Source: Marinicella pacifica
GTDB taxonomy: Bacteria > Pseudomonadota > Gammaproteobacteria > Xanthomonadales > Marinicellaceae
Length of the DNA: 64,000 bases
Direction of reading: 5' to 3'
NCBI RefSeq assembly: GCF_014636635.1
Contig: NZ_BMEO01000004.1
Coordinates: forward strand, 1 to 64,000
Translations under genes and position numbers: made by a program
Notes under the pieces: model-generated
Told to the model about the DNA's origin: nothing
Databases searched by the model: none
Seen by the model: the letters and a program-made list of their open reading frames with translations, nothing else
In this document: in pieces, positions 16,501-25,548 of the stretch
Numbering within the stretch: the stretch's first letter is position 1
Layout of the letters: every line of letters begins with the position of its first letter

Positions 16501-17133
16501 TTAGAGATTTTGCGGCGATAAATCGATGGATATGGCTTCAGGCGGGTGTATTAACTGACCGGCCACATGTTTGACGTAGGCTTCAATGTTATCATCATGT
16601 TTAAACTGACCGTGGAGGGTTTTGGTCATATGCAGATAACCCACATAGACAGAATAGGCCAACAAGGCCTGCTGTTTGGCTTTGGTCTCCGTATAACCTA
16701 TGTCCTGATAGCATTGTTGTAAGTAACTGAGGCGCTCAACAGTCACTTCTTTGAGCACTTTTGACACATAACTGTGTTGCCGGTCAGCCAGCAAGGTGGC
16801 GTAGATCAAATGACTTTGATAGGGCTCTGATGATAACAAAAACCAGGTTTTCAGACGTTTGTAAGGGTCATTAACAGACAGGACGCGTTGTTTTATGACT
16901 TTATTATCTTCGTTACGCCAGCGTTTTAAGGCTGCAATAATAAGGTCTTTGCGGTTCGTAAAATGCCAGTAAAAACTACCTTTGGTTACACCCAACACCC
17001 TGGCAATGGTTTCCACGGCCACCGCACTGACGCCCTGATGCGCAATCACCTCTAATGTGGCTTGCTCCCAGTCTTTTGGGTTCAATGATTTCTTTTTGGT
17101 GCTTTCGCTAATGGCCTTGTTTTGCTTCATCAT
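16501..17133 (-). CDS. TetR family transcriptional regulator
   Basis: 210 residues. The N-terminal DNA-binding domain (about 22-70) has the classic helix-turn-helix VAVETIARVLGVTKGSFYWHF. The C-terminal two-thirds is a helical ligand and dimer domain without recognisable subfamily motifs. It is divergent from fadE with 128 bases between them, and three inverted repeats lie in that gap. By position it probably represses fadE and itself and responds to a long-chain acyl-CoA. That is inference from context. Confidence 0.88.
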   Translation of the reverse strand: MMKQNKAISESTKKKSLNPKDWEQATLEVIAHQGVSAVAVETIARVLGVTKGSFYWHFTNRKDLIIAALKRWRNEDNKVIKQRVLSVNDPYKRLKTWFLLSSEPYQSHLIYATLLADRQHSYVSKVLKEVTVERLSYLQQCYQDIGYTETKAKQQALLAYSVYVGYLHMTKTLHGQFKHDDNIEAYVKHVAGQLIHPPEAISIDLSPQNL

Positions 17134-17186
17134 GGCTTTATCATAACCACATTTTGAACGGGGTCAATGAGAAATTTAGATTTTCC

Positions 17187-17238
17187 ATACGCCTGCGTAT
17201 TGACATCAGCGTCAACAGTCGCCATACTGTACCGTATG
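17187..17238 (+). promoter_or_regulatory. fadE promoter overlapped by three inverted repeats
   Basis: -35 TTGACA (17200-17205), 17-base spacer and -10 CATACT (17223-17228) form a good sigma-70 promoter for fadE. Three inverted repeats are packed over it: ATACGC-CT-GCGTAT (17187-17200), TTGAC-N6-GTCAA (17200-17215) and CATAC-N6-GTATG (17223-17238). The first and third share the CATAC/GTATG-type half site. Binding to any of them would block the promoter. The divergent TetR protein is the obvious candidate binder. Confidence 0.7.
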
Positions 17239-17261
17239 TTAAACATTATTAAGGCACCATC

Positions 17262-19730
17262 ATGAGTTTTCTGGCTTTATTAGGCATGTATATTCTGGTC
17301 ACCCTGGCCTGTGCATATGTACGCACTTCTGTAAAAACCTGGACCCTGGCCACCGCCATTGTCCTCATCGCAAGTATTGTTTTGACCGACAGTTCATTTT
17401 GGGCCGGGTTCTTCATTTTACTTTTATTTGCATTACCGGCATTGTTTTTAAATATTAAGAGCATTCGGCAGCAATATTTCACCCAACATTTTTTAACTTT
17501 TTTCCGTAAAGCGCTGCCCCAATTGTCAGAAACTGAACGGGTTGCCTTAGAGGCAGGAACCGTCCATTGGGATGCCGAATTATTCAGCGGCAAACCCAAT
17601 TTCAAGCGTCTGCATAACATGAAAAAACCCGAATTAAGTACGGAAGAAAAGGCTTTTCTGGATGGCCCCGTTCAGACTTTGTGTGAAATGATTGATGAAC
17701 ATGAGTATAACCATGTGAAAGGCGATATGCCCAAAAAAGTCTGGGAATTTATCGCCAATGAGAAATTTTTCGCCATGATTATCCCCAAAGAGTACGGCGG
17801 GCTGGGTTTTTCTGCACTGGCCCATTCTTATGTTTTACAAAAGGTGGCCTCGCGCAGTGCCGTGGCCGGTGCCACCATCGCTGTACCCAACTCCCTGGGT
17901 CCGGCTGAACTGTTATTACATTACGGTACCGATGAACAAAGAAACCATTATCTGCCCCGATTGGCCGCAGGCAAGGAAATTCCCTGTTTTGGTTTAACCG
18001 CACCCAGCGCCGGGTCAGATGCCACTTCGATTCCCGATAAAGGGGTGGTTTGCAAGAAAAAAATTGACGGCAAAGAGGTGCTCGGCATCAGCCTCACCTT
18101 TGATAAACGATACATCACTTTATCACCGGTGGCCACCGTGGTGGGACTGGCCTTTCAAATGACCGACCCGGATAAGATTCTGGGCGATAGAGAACATCTG
18201 GGTATTACCCTGGCATTGGTCCCAAGCGACACACCCGGCATGGACATTGGTCGCCGACATTTACCGCTGGATGTCTTATTCATGAACGGTCCGGTGCGTG
18301 GTAAAGATGTGTTTGTAGCAATGAATGCCATCATCGGCGGCGAAAAAATGATTGGCCACGGCTGGCGTATGCTGTCTGAAGTACTGGCCGTGGGTCGCGC
18401 CATTTCCCTGCCATCAAGTTCCACAGGTGGTGCCAAAATGGTGGCTTATGCCACCGGCGCTTACGCCCGCATCCGCAAACAATTTAATCTACCGATTGGC
18501 CGGTTTGAAGGCATCGAAGAAGCCTTGTGTCGGATTGCCGGCAAAACCTACTCATGTGCGGCCGTTTCATCCATGACCGCAGCCGCAGTGGACCGCGGTG
18601 AACGGCCATCGGTGCCCTCAGCGATTGCCAAAATGCACACCACCGACATGGCGCGCGATATCATCGCCGATGCCATGGATATTCATGGAGGTAAAGGCAT
18701 TATTATGGGTCCCAATAATTATCTGGGTCGTGCCTGGATGGGAGCGCCGATTTGGATTACTGTGGAAGGTGCCAATATATTAACCCGCAGCTTAATCATT
18801 TTTGGTCAGGGGGCGATTCGCTGTCATCCTTATGTACTAAAAGAGATGGAAGCCGCCAATTTAGCCGATGAAGAAGAATCCTTAAAAACCTTTGACCATC
18901 TGTTGTTTAAACACATGGGTTATACTTTCCAAAACGCAGTTCGCTCATTCTTTATGGGTCTGGGCAGTTGGCGGCTGGAACCGGGTCCGGGTGATAAATT
19001 CACCAAGCAATTTTATTCCAGAATCACCCGATACAGTGCCGCCTTCGGTTTTGCTGCCGATGTGGCCATGTTAACCCTCGGCGGTTCTCTGAAAAAACGT
19101 GAATCCACCTCAGCCCGATTAGGGGATGTCCTGAGCCACTTATACATGGCATCAGCGGTGCTTAAACGCTACCGTGACCAAGGTGAACAAAGCGCGGATC
19201 AACCGCTGGTGGCCTGGGCGCTGCACCATCATTTTTATGAAATCGAGCAGGCCCTTAAAATACTCAGTTACAATTTTCCCAACAAAGCCGTTGGCTTTAT
19301 GTTGCGCCGAACCATATTCCCTTTGGGCACCCATGAATTACCACCGGGTGACCGTTTGGGTCATAAGGTGGCTTCTTTGATGTTATCGCCCAATGAAACC
19401 CGTGATCGGTTGTGTGATGGCATCGACAAACAAGTTTCAGAAAACAATCTGGTGGCGAAAATGAATCAGGTACTGGCCAAAGTCATCGACACCGAACCTC
19501 TGGAACGGCGGATTTTGAAAGCAGAAAAAAGCGGTGAAATTGACGCCATCGAACCCACTGAACAACTTAACCAGGCTCTGGAACGCGATATTATTAACAA
19601 AAGCGAATTTAACACCCTGACCAAAGTCAGGGCACAGGTTGCCGAAGTGATTGCTGTGGATGATTTTCCGCATGATGCTTTTGACCGAACCCAGGCTTAC
19701 ACCACCCGTGAAGAAGCTAAAATCGCTTAG
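17262..19730 (+). CDS. fadE: Acyl-CoA dehydrogenase FadE
   Basis: 822 residues (E. coli 814). It catalyses the first, FAD-dependent step of fatty-acid beta-oxidation. An N-terminal membrane region (about 1-65) is followed by the dehydrogenase core with FGLTAPSAGSDA (about 245-256), the middle beta domain, and the C-terminal helical domain with DIHGGKGIIMG (about 475-485). The last 250 residues are the FadE-specific DUF1974 extension. It has its own promoter and terminator and is divergent from a TetR regulator. Confidence 0.95.
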   Translation: MSFLALLGMYILVTLACAYVRTSVKTWTLATAIVLIASIVLTDSSFWAGFFILLLFALPALFLNIKSIRQQYFTQHFLTFFRKALPQLSETERVALEAGTVHWDAELFSGKPNFKRLHNMKKPELSTEEKAFLDGPVQTLCEMIDEHEYNHVKGDMPKKVWEFIANEKFFAMIIPKEYGGLGFSALAHSYVLQKVASRSAVAGATIAVPNSLGPAELLLHYGTDEQRNHYLPRLAAGKEIPCFGLTAPSAGSDATSIPDKGVVCKKKIDGKEVLGISLTFDKRYITLSPVATVVGLAFQMTDPDKILGDREHLGITLALVPSDTPGMDIGRRHLPLDVLFMNGPVRGKDVFVAMNAIIGGEKMIGHGWRMLSEVLAVGRAISLPSSSTGGAKMVAYATGAYARIRKQFNLPIGRFEGIEEALCRIAGKTYSCAAVSSMTAAAVDRGERPSVPSAIAKMHTTDMARDIIADAMDIHGGKGIIMGPNNYLGRAWMGAPIWITVEGANILTRSLIIFGQGAIRCHPYVLKEMEAANLADEEESLKTFDHLLFKHMGYTFQNAVRSFFMGLGSWRLEPGPGDKFTKQFYSRITRYSAAFGFAADVAMLTLGGSLKKRESTSARLGDVLSHLYMASAVLKRYRDQGEQSADQPLVAWALHHHFYEIEQALKILSYNFPNKAVGFMLRRTIFPLGTHELPPGDRLGHKVASLMLSPNETRDRLCDGIDKQVSENNLVAKMNQVLAKVIDTEPLERRILKAEKSGEIDAIEPTEQLNQALERDIINKSEFNTLTKVRAQVAEVIAVDDFPHDAFDRTQAYTTREEAKIA

Positions 19731-19753
19731 CGAATCCATTGTTTAATCTGATT

Positions 19754-19784
19754 AAAAAGCCCGTTTTATCCGGGCTTTTTTTAA
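19754..19784. terminator. Bidirectional terminator between fadE and glnE
   Basis: AAGCCCG and CGGGCTT pair across a short loop, with an A-run before and TTTTTTT after, so it can end transcription from both convergent genes. It begins about 24 bases after the fadE stop and overlaps the glnE stop codon. Confidence 0.88.
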
Positions 19785-22330
19785 TTAACCGGAATGGGAG
19801 GTGCCGGCAAAGTGTGTTGGGTGCTGAGCAGTTTGAGGTCTTTTAAGATGGTGAACATATCCGATAAATATTGCTGCTCAGCCAGTTCCGGGTGCGCGTG
19901 ACTGTGAATCAGCACCGCAGCCATCACCTCAAATTCCAGCTGATGTTCACTGTCGGTTTTCACCAGCTTGTTACGCATATCATCGAGCGCCTGATGGACG
20001 TCATCAGGTTGTCTCGGCCGGCTTAAAATACTGTGTCTTAATTGTTTAAAAAGTTTGTGTTGCCGCTCTGTGCCATACACCAGTTTGGATTTGATCAAAG
20101 CCGCATGTTCCCAAATCCAGGCGCGGTTTTTTTGGTAATCGGTAAATTCAATTAAGGAAGTCACAAGACTGCCGGAGTTGCCATTGGGACGCAACTGTAA
20201 ATCAATGTCATAAAGATGACCGTGATAAAGCCTCGCATTCAAATGATGGGTGATGCGTTTCACCCATCGTTGCATAAAATAACGCTGCTCATTGGAAATA
20301 ACCTCACAATCTATCACAAAAACCAGGTCCATATCCGATGACAGTTTCATTTGTCCCGAAGCCAATGAGCCATAGGCAATGACCATTAATTGTTGACTGT
20401 TAATGATTGATGTCGCATGAGGTTGTAACTTTTCACAAGTTTCCCGGTGACTGAATTCGATAACGCATTTCAGAATAAATTCTGCCAGGCGAGACAAACG
20501 ATGGCAGGTATGGCGATGGCCGTGTTTATTATTGAGCCAATCGCAGATAATCAGAAACTGGGTGCTGAGCTTAAAATAGCGCAAAGCTTCCATCCACTGT
20601 TCCACATCATCAACCGGCATCCGTTGTTGTTCCCAGGATTGCTGCAACCATTCAAGTGTTAATTCTTGTGGCAAATCATGGGCTTCAAACAACAACTCCA
20701 ACAGCACCGGAAAGCGGGCGACAGTTTGGGCCACATAATCATGTTTTTGAATCAGCCGCAACAAAGCCACCAGAACCGGTTGTTCTTTGACCAGCATCGA
20801 TAAATAGCTGGGTCGTTTGACAATGGCCCTGATCACTTGCATCAATCGCTGCCAGGCAATAACCGGGGTTTTATTATCTTCATGAAAACCCTCAGGGTCT
20901 GCAGCCGCATGCAGTCGGGATGATTGTGATTGGACCGACTGCGCATTGCGGCCAATTAAAACAGCCTGTTGAAGAACACCGTAGACTTTTTCAGAAGTCG
21001 ATTTTGGCAAACGTTGTAAGGGTAATTCAGCCATTTTCTCATTGATCAGTCGTTGTTCATCTGCGGTAAGTGCCACTTCGGCCGTGGCAATATCTGCAAA
21101 CAAATGTCTGAAAATGACATCAATCTGGTTTCTGAATAACTGCAATTGATGTTGGTATGCGTGCCAATCGGCTTGATTAAAAAACCGCGCTATGTGGTTT
21201 TTTAATCCATCCGGAAACGAAAAAGCATGCTTGGGCTGGTCATTCACCACCTGCAGCGTATTTTCGCTTTTACGTAACCACAGCCAGCCCATCATTAAAA
21301 TGTCTTTATCTGCGGCAGACAATTTACCGGCTTCATACAACTGTAGAATTTGATTGTAAATGGACACCCCTTGCAGCGTCTCATCACGACCACCAAAGGT
21401 CATTTGCAAGGATTGCACCACAAACTCAACCGAACGAATACCGCCTAAACCATACTTTAAATCATCCGCTTCATAATCTGTGAATAAGGTCATATCCGCT
21501 TTAATTTTGGCCAGCGATTCAAAGACAGAATAATCCAGATGACGTCGATAAATAAACGGTTTAATGGCCGCTAAAATTCGCTCACCGGTTGTCTGATCAC
21601 CGGCCACCTGCCGGGCTCGCATCCAGGCAAAACGTTCCCATTCCCGGCCTTCATGAAGTAAATAATGCTGCAAGGCCTCCAAAGAACAAGCCAAAGGCCC
21701 CACCGTACCAAACGGCCGCAGGCGCATATCCACCTGGTAAACCCGACCTTCATCGGTATATTGATCAAGTAATTGAATGAGTTTTTGGCCAAGCCGGTTA
21801 AAATATCGACCGGCTTCCAAAGATTTTTGGCCGTCTGAACAATTCCCTTGCTCATAAACAAACACCAAATCAACATCTGACGAATAATTCAGTTCACCTG
21901 AGCCTAATTTTCCCAGCGCAAAGATGTGTAAATATTGCGGATTATTTTGCGCATCACGCACAACACCGCTGCGCGCGGTCATCTCAGAAACCGCCGCATG
22001 GTAGGCTTGTTGTATTAAAGTATCGGCCAAATCACTCACAGCATGCAATGCCGTTAAATGCCTGCCAACTGCCTGGTCTAAATCCTGAGCAGCAATATAG
22101 GCCAAGCGTGTTTGTCGAAATCGCCGCAAACAGGCCGACAAACCGATTGATTGATTACTGTCATAAAAGGTTTGCCAATCCCTGATGACCTGATAATCCG
22201 ATAATAGCGGATAGCGTTGCCGGATTTTGATGACCGCGGGCCAGTGTTGGCGAATAAAGGGAAAGGCCGACAACCAGTCGGGCCGCTCATTGAGCGCATC
22301 CGACCCGGTGGTTAAATCCTGAAAAGACAC
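19781..22330 (-). CDS. glnE: Glutamine synthetase adenylyltransferase/deadenylase, C-terminal half divergent
   Basis: 849 residues against about 945 in E. coli. It adds or removes AMP on glutamine synthetase. The N-terminal nucleotidyltransferase unit is intact: ALGKLGSGELNYSSDVDLVF (about 140-159), VDMRLRPFG, and GLGGIRSVEFVVQ (about 293-305). The second unit keeps AYGSLASGQMKLSSDMDLVF and the DLQLRPNG motif. It lacks the usual GGxxDIEF block (the region reads TDSEHQLEFEV) and ends about 65 residues early. The start is GTG with GGGG upstream; no ATG is available before the preceding in-frame stop. Confidence 0.9.
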   Translation of the reverse strand: MSFQDLTTGSDALNERPDWLSAFPFIRQHWPAVIKIRQRYPLLSDYQVIRDWQTFYDSNQSIGLSACLRRFRQTRLAYIAAQDLDQAVGRHLTALHAVSDLADTLIQQAYHAAVSEMTARSGVVRDAQNNPQYLHIFALGKLGSGELNYSSDVDLVFVYEQGNCSDGQKSLEAGRYFNRLGQKLIQLLDQYTDEGRVYQVDMRLRPFGTVGPLACSLEALQHYLLHEGREWERFAWMRARQVAGDQTTGERILAAIKPFIYRRHLDYSVFESLAKIKADMTLFTDYEADDLKYGLGGIRSVEFVVQSLQMTFGGRDETLQGVSIYNQILQLYEAGKLSAADKDILMMGWLWLRKSENTLQVVNDQPKHAFSFPDGLKNHIARFFNQADWHAYQHQLQLFRNQIDVIFRHLFADIATAEVALTADEQRLINEKMAELPLQRLPKSTSEKVYGVLQQAVLIGRNAQSVQSQSSRLHAAADPEGFHEDNKTPVIAWQRLMQVIRAIVKRPSYLSMLVKEQPVLVALLRLIQKHDYVAQTVARFPVLLELLFEAHDLPQELTLEWLQQSWEQQRMPVDDVEQWMEALRYFKLSTQFLIICDWLNNKHGHRHTCHRLSRLAEFILKCVIEFSHRETCEKLQPHATSIINSQQLMVIAYGSLASGQMKLSSDMDLVFVIDCEVISNEQRYFMQRWVKRITHHLNARLYHGHLYDIDLQLRPNGNSGSLVTSLIEFTDYQKNRAWIWEHAALIKSKLVYGTERQHKLFKQLRHSILSRPRQPDDVHQALDDMRNKLVKTDSEHQLEFEVMAAVLIHSHAHPELAEQQYLSDMFTILKDLKLLSTQHTLPAPPIPVN

Positions 22331-22413
22331 ATCAGCCCCAGCAATGTGCTGCGTATGTCGAAAGCGGAAACGCGCGTATGAGAATCACAGTTTTTTGATT
22401 TGTGAACCGATGA

Positions 22414-22875
22414 TTATTGACAATATTCTATGATGGTTTTTTCGGCTTTCTGTAAAGCATTCACCCGTTCATCATCCGTCATCCGGACTTGTTCGCCGGT
22501 TTTGGGATCGATTCTGGATACCCGCACACTGGCATTTAAAGCATCCCGATTGGCTTTGGCTTGTTGACATAGCTTTTGTTTGTTCACTTGATCGGCCGCC
22601 GCCAACGCTTTTTCAGATTGTTCCCGCAAAACAGCGTCATCATCGGCCGCAGCGGATTCACTTTCTAAATCAGATTGATTCGCGGCTGGGTCGTTTTGAT
22701 TCGGCGCGGGTTGTGGTTTATGCTCTTTGATACGCAAAGTATCGGCCTGTTGATTCGGCGGCTTTTTTTCTGAATAGTGAATATTGCCATCCTTATCCAC
22801 CCACTTATAGACCTTTGTGGCAGCAAGTGTTGTGGCACCCAACACACACAGAAATAACAGAATGCTTAATTTCAT
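22414..22875 (-). CDS. Periplasmic DUF4124 protein
   Basis: 153 residues. A signal peptide (about 1-18, ending TTLAA) precedes the DUF4124 motif KVYKWVDKDGNIHYSEKKPP (about 21-40). The rest is polar and low in complexity, with two cysteines (about residues 101 and 152). The start at 22875 has GGAG six bases upstream; an ATG six codons earlier lacks one. DUF4124 proteins are common in gammaproteobacteria and their role is unknown. Confidence 0.85.
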   Translation of the reverse strand: MKLSILLFLCVLGATTLAATKVYKWVDKDGNIHYSEKKPPNQQADTLRIKEHKPQPAPNQNDPAANQSDLESESAAADDDAVLREQSEKALAAADQVNKQKLCQQAKANRDALNASVRVSRIDPKTGEQVRMTDDERVNALQKAEKTIIEYCQ

Positions 22876-22985
22876 CACGTTCTCCACGTACAATACATCT
22901 CAATAATAAAAATATTCCCTGTAAATAGCAAGCATGACCATTCTATTTTCTGTACAATTAATAATCAGTTAAATTATTTACAAAC

Positions 22986-23786
22986 ATGACTAAATTAGAC
23001 ACCGCCAGGAAAAAAGGCATTTATTTATTGCCAAATCTGTTTACAACCGGTGCTTTGTTTTCCGGATATTACGCCATTATTGCAGCCATTGCCGAAAAAT
23101 ATGAAATGGCCTGTTTAAGTATATTTATTGCGGCTTTGCTGGACGCTTTAGACGGCCGTGTGGCGCGACTGACCAACACCCAATCCGAGTTTGGTGAGCA
23201 ATATGATTCACTGTCCGATTTGGTGTCTTTTGGGATTGCGCCATCAGTTCTCATGTTCAAATGGTCGTTAATCACTTTGGGCGACATTCATCCGGTGATG
23301 GGAAAAATCGGCTGGCTGGCCGCTTTTATCTATGCCGTGAGTGCGGCCTTACGACTGGCCCGCTTTAATACCCAAATTGGCACCATCGACAAGGCTTATT
23401 TTCAAGGCTTGCCATCGCCGGCAGCGGCGGCGGTTCTCGCTTCCTTTGTGTGGATTTGCCTTGATTTGGAACTCGCCGGTCCGGATCTGAAATTTGTGGC
23501 TTTACCTTTGACCATTGTTGTGGGATTGTTGTTGGTCTCCCGTTTGCGGTATTATTCGTTTAAGACCATCAATTTTAAAGAAAACGTCTCATTCATTTGG
23601 GTTTTAATTTTGGTGCTGGTATTTGTGTTGCTGGCCATAAAAACCCAATGGGTCTTATTTGTAACTTTTAGTGCTTATGCCATTTCAGGCGTGGTGTTGA
23701 CCATCCACAGCCTGCGCCAAAAACGACAAAAACGCAGTCAAAAAGCCAAACAAAACACCCAAGACCCCAAAAAACCAATGCCATGA
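22986..23786 (+). CDS. pssA: CDP-diacylglycerol-serine O-phosphatidyltransferase
   Basis: 266 residues with about eight membrane helices. It makes phosphatidylserine, the precursor of phosphatidylethanolamine. The CDP-alcohol phosphotransferase motif runs DALDGRVAR ... GEQYDSLSD (about 55-80), with the metal-binding aspartates. The N-terminal GIYLLPNLFTTGALFSGYYA matches the integral-membrane (Bacillus/Helicobacter) type of PssA, not the peripheral E. coli enzyme. The C-terminus is rich in lysine and glutamine. It overlaps the next gene by four bases. Confidence 0.92.
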   Translation: MTKLDTARKKGIYLLPNLFTTGALFSGYYAIIAAIAEKYEMACLSIFIAALLDALDGRVARLTNTQSEFGEQYDSLSDLVSFGIAPSVLMFKWSLITLGDIHPVMGKIGWLAAFIYAVSAALRLARFNTQIGTIDKAYFQGLPSPAAAAVLASFVWICLDLELAGPDLKFVALPLTIVVGLLLVSRLRYYSFKTINFKENVSFIWVLILVLVFVLLAIKTQWVLFVTFSAYAISGVVLTIHSLRQKRQKRSQKAKQNTQDPKKPMP

Positions 23787-25489
23787 CCGAAAAAAAAACT
23801 TTTTTCAGCACAGAAGACGGTCAACAATCCGCGGGCACACTACAACAGCTGACCCTGTTGGCGGATTTAACACAGGATTTCGTGAATACCATGAACATAA
23901 ACGAAGTCTTGCGTCGCGCGGTAAAACGCATTCGTGATTACATGAATGCAGAGGCCGCCAGTATCTTTTTGGCAGATAAAAATGAACAGAACTTAATCTG
24001 TCGCGCCAGTTCAGGACCGGTGGACATCACCGATATGTCCATCAAAATTGACAGCGGCATTATCGGCCGCACCTATCTGGAGGGCAAATGTCAGATTATT
24101 GAAGACGCCCAAAAAGACAAAGATTTTGTCTGCCATGTGGACACCCTGACCGGCTTTCGAACCCACTCAGTGCTGTGCTCTCCTTTGATAAGCAATGATC
24201 AGACCATTGGCGTTATTCAGCTGTTAAACCATCAGGACAACACCCTATTTGACAGTCGGGATGTGGACATTTTACGGCTTCTGGCCACACCGCTGGCGCT
24301 CGCCATTGTCAATGCCCGCTATACCCTTGAATTTGTTGAACAAAAACGCCTCAAAAAAGAACTGACCCTGGCCAGAAGGTTACAACGCTCTTTATTGCCG
24401 GGACGTCAGGATCCGCCATTCCCGGTGGTTGGCAGTAACTTATCAGCCAACGAGGTGTCCGGCGATTTTTATGATTTTTTTGAACTCAATAATGGCACGG
24501 TGGGGTTTTTTATCGGTGATGTTTCCGGAAAAGGACTGGACGCGGCCATGCTGATGGTGCGTGCCAGCAGTTTATTACGCTGGATTGGCAAAGACCAATT
24601 GCCGCCGGGCCAATGGCTGGCCAAAGCCAATAAAGAGCTGTGCGAAAAATCATCACGCGGCCTGTTTGTCTGTGCAGCGGTGGGATATTACCACCCCAAA
24701 ACTGACACCGTCACCTGGTCCAATGCCGGTTTGCCACCGGTCATTTATATGTGCCCCGATTGTGACACCGAGACATGGCAGGCCGATGCGCCGCCTTTAG
24801 GAATCAAAGCCAGCTCAATTTCTTTTAATCAGCAATCCAAAAAACTCAACAAAGGCGGTTTGTATTTATTGACCGATGGCTTGACCGACGCCCGCAATGA
24901 AAATAACCAGCGCATGGAACTGGCCGGCGTAATTCAACACATCCGAAGCCTCGAATCTGAGGCACCCGAAGTCAGAATTGGCAAGCTGATTACCGCCACC
25001 CGACGCAACCGGCTGAATGATGATGCGACCCTTATTTTAATTGAAAAACGTCATCACCTGACCGACCATATACTTTTGAATATCCGTTTTATGGCAGACC
25101 CCTGTGAACTGAAAAAAATCAGACAGCAGGTGGAGAACATTGTTATTGATGTGGGCTTTAACGCCTCACAACAACAAAAAATCATACTGGCTCTGGATGA
25201 GGCCATCACCAACATCATCCGACATGCCTATAAAAACACTGATGATGGTGAAATTGAACTGGCTATTTTGCGTCAGAACAGCACCTTAAGTTTCTATTTG
25301 CGGGATTTTGCCCCGGAAGTCTATGACAGCAGCATCAAACCCCGCGACCTGTCACAACTGCAACCCGGCCAAATGGGCATTAATTTTATTGACACGGTGA
25401 TGGATTCCTGGGAATTTGCCACCCCCAAAGACGGCTATGGCAATTTACTGATAATGAAAAAAGAAATTGTCAAATCCGCACCGCATTGA
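23783..25489 (+). CDS. GAF / SpoIIE phosphatase / anti-sigma-type ATPase fusion regulator
   Basis: 568 residues in three parts. A GAF sensor domain (about 20-175) contains EAASIFLADKNEQ and GVIQLLNHQD. A linker helix leads to a PP2C-type SpoIIE/RsbU serine phosphatase (about 200-410) with EVSGDFYDFF, GDVSGKGLDAAMLM and the metal aspartates in LTDGLTDA. The C-terminal HATPase_c domain of RsbW type (about 435-560) has LALDEAITNIIRHAY and PGQMGINFI. Such proteins set the phosphorylation state of an anti-sigma-factor antagonist (STAS) protein and can act as both phosphatase and kinase. No STAS gene lies nearby. Confidence 0.9.
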   Translation: MTEKKTFFSTEDGQQSAGTLQQLTLLADLTQDFVNTMNINEVLRRAVKRIRDYMNAEAASIFLADKNEQNLICRASSGPVDITDMSIKIDSGIIGRTYLEGKCQIIEDAQKDKDFVCHVDTLTGFRTHSVLCSPLISNDQTIGVIQLLNHQDNTLFDSRDVDILRLLATPLALAIVNARYTLEFVEQKRLKKELTLARRLQRSLLPGRQDPPFPVVGSNLSANEVSGDFYDFFELNNGTVGFFIGDVSGKGLDAAMLMVRASSLLRWIGKDQLPPGQWLAKANKELCEKSSRGLFVCAAVGYYHPKTDTVTWSNAGLPPVIYMCPDCDTETWQADAPPLGIKASSISFNQQSKKLNKGGLYLLTDGLTDARNENNQRMELAGVIQHIRSLESEAPEVRIGKLITATRRNRLNDDATLILIEKRHHLTDHILLNIRFMADPCELKKIRQQVENIVIDVGFNASQQQKIILALDEAITNIIRHAYKNTDDGEIELAILRQNSTLSFYLRDFAPEVYDSSIKPRDLSQLQPGQMGINFIDTVMDSWEFATPKDGYGNLLIMKKEIVKSAPH

Positions 25490-25548
25490 TTAAGATGCTT
25501 CCCTGGTGCTCATTTTTTTCTTATTTTTCAAGCAACAACCCATCTATT

